This document shows, in pieces, positions 58,797 through 64,000 of a DNA stretch of 64,000 nucleotides. The notes under the pieces were generated by a model, which was not told the DNA's origin, did no database searches, and saw only the letters and a list, made by a program, of their open reading frames with translations. Both the position numbers and the translations under genes were made by a program. Each line of letters begins with the position of its first letter. Within the stretch, counting starts at the first letter, position 1. This DNA is from Amaurobius ferox (Eukaryota; Arthropoda; Arachnida; Araneae; Amaurobiidae), in assembly GCA_951213105.1 (NCBI GenBank), contig OX578137.1, positions 74,561,104 through 74,625,103 on the forward strand. The letters are read 5' to 3'.

Positions 58797-59100
58797 TATC
58801 CCTTATCGTATCATGTGATATTTTTTATCTATAAATCACATGACACATCACATGATATTCCTTATCTGTAAATCACGTGATGTATCACATGATATTCCTT
58901 AGTGAATCATGTCACATGATATTTCTTATCGTATCACATGACACATCACATGATATTTCTTATCGTATCACATGACACATCACATAATATTTCTTATCTG
59001 TAAAACATGTGACACATCACATGTGATGTATTACATGACATGTCACGTGACATCTTGTTAGCGAATCACAAGGTTCCACGTAAGGAATCACGTGACAAAC
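58797..59100. repeat. CACATGATAT minisatellite between the two promoters
   Basis: Tandem, imperfect units of about 45 bp built from ATCACATGACACATCACATG and ATATTTCTTATCGT. The core words are near-palindromes (TCACATGA, TCACGTGA). It lies just upstream of the antisense AlkB-PC4 start and upstream of a possible alternative first exon of the polymerase gene. Confidence 0.75.
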
Positions 59101-59225
59101 CAGATAAAGTTTCCGCCCACTATACATGCTACGTGGAGCTCACTTTGACTCGAGACTTGCACTAGGAAAGACGTCCTTTTAATTTGCTCCTCTTTATTAA
59201 AATATCGACAAACGAATTTACCACA

Positions 59226-59243
59226 ATGATGATTGTTTCAAAA
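59226..59243 (+). CDS. Possible alternative first exon of the polymerase gene
   Basis: Six codons starting ATGATG (like exon 1) and ending at a GTGAGT donor (59244), phase 0, so it could splice to exon 3 at 59457. A TATACAT lies about 105 bp upstream (near 59121). Plausible but unproven. A 36-bp tandem duplication (AATCATCCCAATAAATTC, twice) fills the following intron. Confidence 0.3.
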
Positions 59244-59456
59244 GTGAGTTCAAAATGTTTTCGAATTAAAAATAAAGATACATTTTTAAAAATTCATAAC
59301 ACAATCATCCCAATAAATTCTTTTATCATTCATAACACAATCATCCCAATAAATTCTTTTATCATTCATAACACAAGAACTTTTAAAATGTACAACACAA
59401 AAATTAGCTTCATACACATATCACTCTTTTACATGTTCTGTGTTTTTAATATTTAG

Positions 59457-59582
59457 GATATGACTGTACCAGCTGCTGCAACACCCATTATGAAAGCCAA
59501 TGCAACACCCCTTATGAAAGCTGGTGTACTATCTGTGGCAGCACCGACCGTGGTGGTAAAGGCCGGACCTAGTGGTATTCAT
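59457..59582 (+). CDS. Exon 3 of the zinc-finger/polymerase gene
   Basis: Follows a TTTAG acceptor and ends at GTAAGT (59583). 42 codons, phase 0 at both ends. Low-complexity Ala/Pro/Val-rich sequence with the repeat TPIMKANATPLMKAG, probably a flexible linker before the zinc fingers. Confidence 0.6.
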
Positions 59583-59784
59583 GTAAGTTATTTTATTTCA
59601 TCTTTTGGAAGGGGAAAATCGGCTGTTTCTGGGAGTATAGGATTGTATCGTATTCTATTACAGAAACTGTTATTTCTCTTAGAGGAATTGCAATCAAAGA
59701 AAAAACAGCTGACTCCCGATTTTATAGTGTGTTTTTACGAATTTTTCTAGAAAAACTAATATGGACATTTTATCTATTTTATAG

Positions 59785-60035
59785 ATATGTCCCACCTGCC
59801 ACAAGTCTTTTACGCAGAAGAAGAGTTTGACGAGACATTTAAACATCCACACAGGGCTAAAACCCTTTGTCTGTGAAGTCTGTCAGACGAGTTTCACTCG
59901 AAAAAGCGATATGGTACGACATGCTAAAATGCATGAAGCAAGCTTAGAATGTGGTGTGTGTGGTGAAGCGTTTTTGTCCCGAATGGACCTCCTTCGCCAC
60001 ACGAGGCGACACCACAGCACAAGTGCGAACTGTGT
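59785..60035 (+). CDS. C2H2 zinc-finger segment at the start of the large exon
   Basis: Follows a TTTTATAG acceptor, phase 0. Three complete C2H2 fingers: ICPTCHKSF..RHLNIH, a TGLKPF linker, FVCEVCQTSF..RHAKMH, then LECGVCGEAF..RHTRRHH. A fourth finger (KCELCDEAF..QHIRRAH) lies directly after it in a different frame (about 60025-60090), so a frameshift falls near 60015-60025. The fingers probably bind the element's own DNA ends, by analogy with other zinc-finger-tagged replication proteins; this is inference. Confidence 0.7.
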
Positions 60036-63000
60036 GATGAAGCATTCACACGACGCGACGTGCTGTTACAGCATATTCGCCGTGCTCACCCTCACCATTC
60101 CTCCAAGGGCGTGAAACGCAAGACGGCCGATGTTGACAGAATAGCAAAGAGGCGATTCACCCAGGCGATGAGAGCTCTTCGTCGCTCACAGCGAGCTTTG
60201 GGCGTTTTCACGACCCACACTTTGGAGCCCACCGAGGAGAATCGACAGGATCTAACACTGGCGTTAGAAGAGATGCGTGTACCACTTATTGCCTTGTTGA
60301 GTGAAGAACTCTCGGCCAATCAGATTAAATGGTACCTGGTCCTCTACGCAAAGATGGTCCGACTGAATTCTGAGGGGGAGGAAGAGAGCACGACGGCCTA
60401 CTTTCATAGTAGGTGTGGAATTGACCTGATTTCTCACACGATTGAGCAACATGTGAGTGAGGGGTACCTGAAGATTCAGAGTGCTTTCGAGGACCACCAA
60501 CAGTTGGGGTCGGGGTGGTCTTTGGATCACGTGATGAAGATGGATGTTTGCGTGGGCAAGTACAGGCCTCTTCGCCCCGCAAGTTATCTGCCCCTGCCCC
60601 CCAAACTTGCGGCCAAAAAAGCACTCTTAAATATTGAAAACAGCGACCAGAAGTGTTTCGTGTGGTGCCTTCTCGCTCACAGACTCAATTTGCATTGGTC
60701 TGAAAAACCTTGGCGTATGACTCATTATTTGCCTAGGGAGCATGAGATAAACCTGGGGAATGTGGAGTGCCCGGTACCCGTGAGTAAGGTTGGTACCCTA
60801 GAGAAGCTGAACAACTGCCGGATTAATGTTTTCGGCTATGAGGATGAAGAAGTGTTTCCTCTGCACGTATCTGCAAGAGACGATGCAGACTGCATTAACC
60901 TTCTCTTCATAAGTCAGGATACACAACAACATTACTGCCTGATCCGCAGTATGTCGAGACTTCTGGGGGATTTGACTCAACACGAGCATGCCTTTCACGT
61001 ATGTTATCGGTGCCTCCACCGCTTCTCCCGAGAAGATTTACTCATGGCACACACTCCCTACTTCAAAGAGCACGCACCGCAACGTGTTGAGATGCCAAGC
61101 CTCGAGAAAAGTTGTTTAAAATTCTCCAATTTGGAGTATCAACACCCGGTCCCGTTCGTGATATATGCCGACTTTGAGTCGCTTTTGGTAGAAGTGCCCA
61201 GCGCACAGCCTAGCGATAGTCGGTCCTTTATAGAAAAGGTAGCCCATCATGAGGCTTGCGGCTACGCATACGTCGTCGTGGGACCCCAAGGCGAATCACA
61301 CAAGCCCGTGTATTGCTATCGGGGCCCCGACGCTGTAACCCATTTTCTGCAGAGGATGCTCTTGGAAAGAGACGAACTGGCCGTTCGTTTTAATAGCATA
61401 GCACCTATGCGTCTTACCAGGAGTGAAGCACTGGCCTTCAACAGCGCATCCCACTGTTATCTGTGTAAGAGGGCCTTTGCAAAGGACGGTGACCGGTACA
61501 TTATGAAGGTTCGCGATCATTGTCACATTGTTGGAAACTATAGGGGTGCAGCACACTCGAATTGTAATCTTAGATACAAATTACGCAAGAGTGTCCCTGT
61601 AGTGTTTCACAATTTGAAAAACTATTATTCGCACCTCTTAATGTCGGGGCTTGGAAAGCTGAAAGACCACAGCTTAGAGGTCATTCCACAAAATATGGAG
61701 AGATATATCTCCATCTCCCTGTATGAGGGAAAGGAGAGTGTGAGGCTGCAATTCATCGATAGCCTCCAATTCATGAATGCTTCCTTGGAGAAGTTAGTGG
61801 CCAATTTACCAGTTGATGAATTCAAGATCATGAAGAGTAATATGCCTGACAATTTTGAGCTGCTGCTTCGCAAGGGAGTGTACCCTTACGAGTACATGAA
61901 TTCGTTGGCGAAATTCGATGAGCAGGTATTACCTTCACTCTCGGCTTTTTATAGCAATCTGACGGATGAGACCCCCACCGCTGACGATTATGCTCATGCT
62001 CAGAATGTATGGAGAACATTCAACTTGAAAACATTAGGGGAGTACCACGACCTCTACGTTAAAAGTGATGTTCTTCTGTTGGCCGACGTATTTCAGCAGT
62101 TTCGACACCTGTGCAGGGAGTACTATGGGTTGGATTGTGTCCACCTGATGACAGCACCCGGCTTGGCATGGCAGGCTGCTCTCAAGATGTGCAAGCAGCC
62201 CCTCGACTAATGACAGAGATTGACCAGCATCTCTTCATTGAGCGTGGTATCAGGGGTGGCGTGTCTGTCATTACGAAGCGTTTGGCACATGCAAATAATC
62301 CTTACATGGCGAAGTATGACCCTGCACAGCCCACCCAGTATATCATGTATTTGGATGCCAACAATTTGTACGGGTGGGCTATGTCTCAGCCCCTTCCATA
62401 TGAAAAGTTTGAGTGGGTGTCACCTACGATTGCGACAGAGGCTTGGATCCTGTCTTGCCCCGACCATGCATCGGTTGGCTACATTTTGGAGGTCGACTTG
62501 GAGTACCCGCCAGAACTTCACGATCTCCATAATGATTATCCTGTTGCGCCAGAAAGAATGTTGATTCGAGAGGAAGATGTCTCGCCGTATACGGTAAAGA
62601 TCATGGAGGAGCTTGGAGTTCCCCAGTTCCAAGAACAAGAAAAACTTGTCCCAAACCTCTGCAATAAGAAAAATTATGTAGTACATTATAGATGCTTGAA
62701 AATGTACCTGGAACTGGGGCTGCACGTAATATCTGTACACAAAGTCCTTCGCTTCCATCAGCGGCCCTGGTTGAGATCGTACATCGATTTCAACACCGAA
62801 CAGAGGAAGAGGTCTCAATCGGGGTTTGAGAAGGACTTCTTCAAGCTCATGAACAACGCCGTATACGGAAAATCAATGGAAGATCTGCGTAACAGAGTTA
62901 ATGTAGATTTGGTCACCGACACGCGGCGGGGTGAAAAGCTCGTGGCGGCGCCTACATTCAAGCGCTTCAAAATTTTTGATGAAGACTTGGTTGGGGTTGA

Positions 63001-63646
63001 GCGGGTGAAGAACTGCATCGTCTTTAACAGACCGATTTACGTTGGATTCACCATTCTGGAGCTGAGCAAACTCCATATGTACACATTTCATTATGGCTAC
63101 ATGGAAAAGTACTATGGAGCAAAGGCTGTGTTACTATTCACTGACACTGATTCTTTAACCTATGAGATGCAGTGTCGTGATTTTTATCAGGACATGCAGA
63201 AAAACAGCCATCTCTTTGACACCTCTGATTTCCCCGTGAACCATCCGGCATTCAGTGGTGTTAATAAAAAGAAGATTGGTTGTTTCAAGGATGAACTGAA
63301 CGCGCAGCCGGGACTTGAGTTTGTGGGGCTCAGGTCTAAAATGTACTCACTACTGGCAGTTAGTGGTACAAAAAAGACAGCAAAGGGGGTCTCCCGATCA
63401 GTTATCAGTAAGCAACTGAGACATGAAATGTACAAAAGTTGTCTTACTGATAAAAAAGTTGCACGTCACGTTCAGTATCGCATCGGGAGTGAGTGTCACA
63501 AATTATACACTCTAAAACAGTGTAAGGTGTCACTCTCTCCGTACGATGATAAACGCTACATAATGGACGATGGCGTGCATACTTATGCTTACGGCCACCA
63601 CAGAATTAAAAGAGAAGAGCAAAGAAAGGAAGATGTGGAGATATGA
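60025..63646 (+). pseudogene. Family B DNA polymerase with endonuclease VII-like HNH segment, frameshifted
   Basis: After the fourth zinc finger comes a region known from polymerase-like proteins of invertebrate elements (GSGWSLDHVM, PPKLAAKKALLNIENSDQKC, then FGYEDEEVFPLHVS and a CYRCLHRF zinc pair). Next are Exo I, YADFESLL (Asp 371, Glu 373 of the 60060 frame), an HNH/endonuclease VII-type segment (CYLCKRAF..RDHCHIVGNYRGAAHSNC, about 466-505), an Exo II region HNLKNYYSHLL in which the expected Asp is Tyr (TAT at 61626-61628), and Exo III YVKSDVLLLADVF. The frame stops at 62208-62210 and continues one base out of phase. There follow IERGIRGGVS, motif A YLDANNLYGWAMSQPLPY, motif B KLMNNAVYGKSM and motif C FTDTDSLTYEM, all intact, up to the stop at 63644-63646. 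Protein-primed-type PolB as in Maverick/Polinton and related elements. Two frameshifts make this copy non-functional as read. Confidence 0.85.
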
Positions 63647-63850
63647 AAAAAAATATATGGAAAAAGAAAAAGTAAAAATTGAAAAAAAAAGTAAAAATTG
63701 AGGGAAAAAAAATGAAAAAAAAAAAATATGGAAAAAAAAAATATATGGAAATAAAAAAAAAATCCAAGTGCATTGGGGAAAAAAAAAAAAAAAAAGAAGA
63801 AGAAAAGAAAAGAAAAATCTATGTATTGTGGAAAGATTTTTTTCCACTGT
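63647..63850 (+). other. A-rich 3' flank with polyadenylation signal
   Basis: A-rich runs follow the polymerase stop codon. AATAAA at 63750-63755 could be the poly(A) signal. Minus-strand Phe-rich frames here are artefacts. Confidence 0.5.
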
Positions 63851-63916
63851 TATAACATTTTTATGTTAAAACATTTTTATGTTGAAACATTTTTATGTTA
63901 AAACATTTTTATGTTT
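63849..63916. repeat. 18-bp tandem repeat
   Basis: AAACATTTTTATGTTAAA-type units occur about four times in a row. ACATTTTTATGT is nearly self-complementary, so the tract could form small hairpins. Confidence 0.8.
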
Positions 63917-64000
63917 AATGTTTGGGAAATAGGCCTGCCAGTTTGAAAGTATACTACTTTACATTTAAAATTAATTTTTCACTGTTTAAAAACAGTTAAG

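Noticed and set aside
59184..59456. 90-residue secreted-looking protein upstream of exon 3
   Set aside because: It spans a tandem duplication and runs into the splice acceptor of exon 3. Its in-frame start and composition give no support, and an intron with a small alternative exon fits better.
62190..62215. Programmed ribosomal frameshift in the polymerase
   Set aside because: No convincing slippery heptamer followed by a pseudoknot is visible at the junction, and a second unrelated frameshift lies in the zinc-finger region. Simple decay or a sequencing error is more likely.

Overview
This is an AT-rich piece of an animal nuclear genome, most likely an invertebrate and perhaps an arthropod. 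I infer this from the mixture of Penelope-like, Tc1, pogo/Tigger, hAT and Helitron-type elements, the very long (TA)n arrays, and a TATA-driven gene with spliceosomal introns. I see no cellular housekeeping gene. Nearly everything recognisable is a mobile element or a relic of one.

Layout. 1-27 kb is repeat-rich, gene-poor DNA: a tiny hairpin insert at 2.5 kb, a Penelope-type LTR-like copy (4.6-5.2 kb), a non-coding Helitron (5.2-7.5 kb), a foldback element (7.5-8.6 kb), several copies of two tandem-prone families named here A and B, a hAT MITE nested in B (12.65-13.52 kb), and a second inverted-repeat element (23.4-24.2 kb). 27.6-29.1 kb is a decayed Tc1 element inside a TA microsatellite. 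29.2-32.1 kb is a Penelope-like reverse transcriptase flanked by two nearly identical direct repeats. 32.7-35.5 kb is a second, more decayed Penelope-like element with (TA)n at both ends and a target duplication outside them. 35.55-39.21 kb is an apparently intact hAT transposon with a perfect 8-bp target duplication. 39.9-50.9 kb is an array of family A units; a family B copy is inserted in it, and a Tigger transposon (45.66-47.97 kb) is inserted in that. 51-54 kb holds a broken LTR-retrotransposon gag carrying two tiny hairpin inserts, a G-rich repeat and a tRNA-derived SINE. 54-56.4 kb is degenerate AT-rich repeat.

56.4-63.9 kb is the most interesting region. A TATA promoter and small phase-0 exons lead to a large protein with four C2H2 zinc fingers, an endonuclease VII-like HNH segment and a protein-primed-type family B DNA polymerase. 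The long second intron contains, on the opposite strand, a gene joining an AlkB-type 2OG-Fe(II) dioxygenase to a PC4-like single-strand DNA-binding domain. Both genes carry frameshifts. Together they look like a self-replicating (Maverick/Polinton-like or related) element whose right end lies outside the window.

Cross-cutting themes: Penelope-type 3' ends terminate in (TA)n and share a hairpin whose stem varies in a compensatory way, and the two inverted-repeat elements are built from those ends; families A and B have the layout of Helentron/HINE-type elements; several insertions can be ordered in time by nesting.
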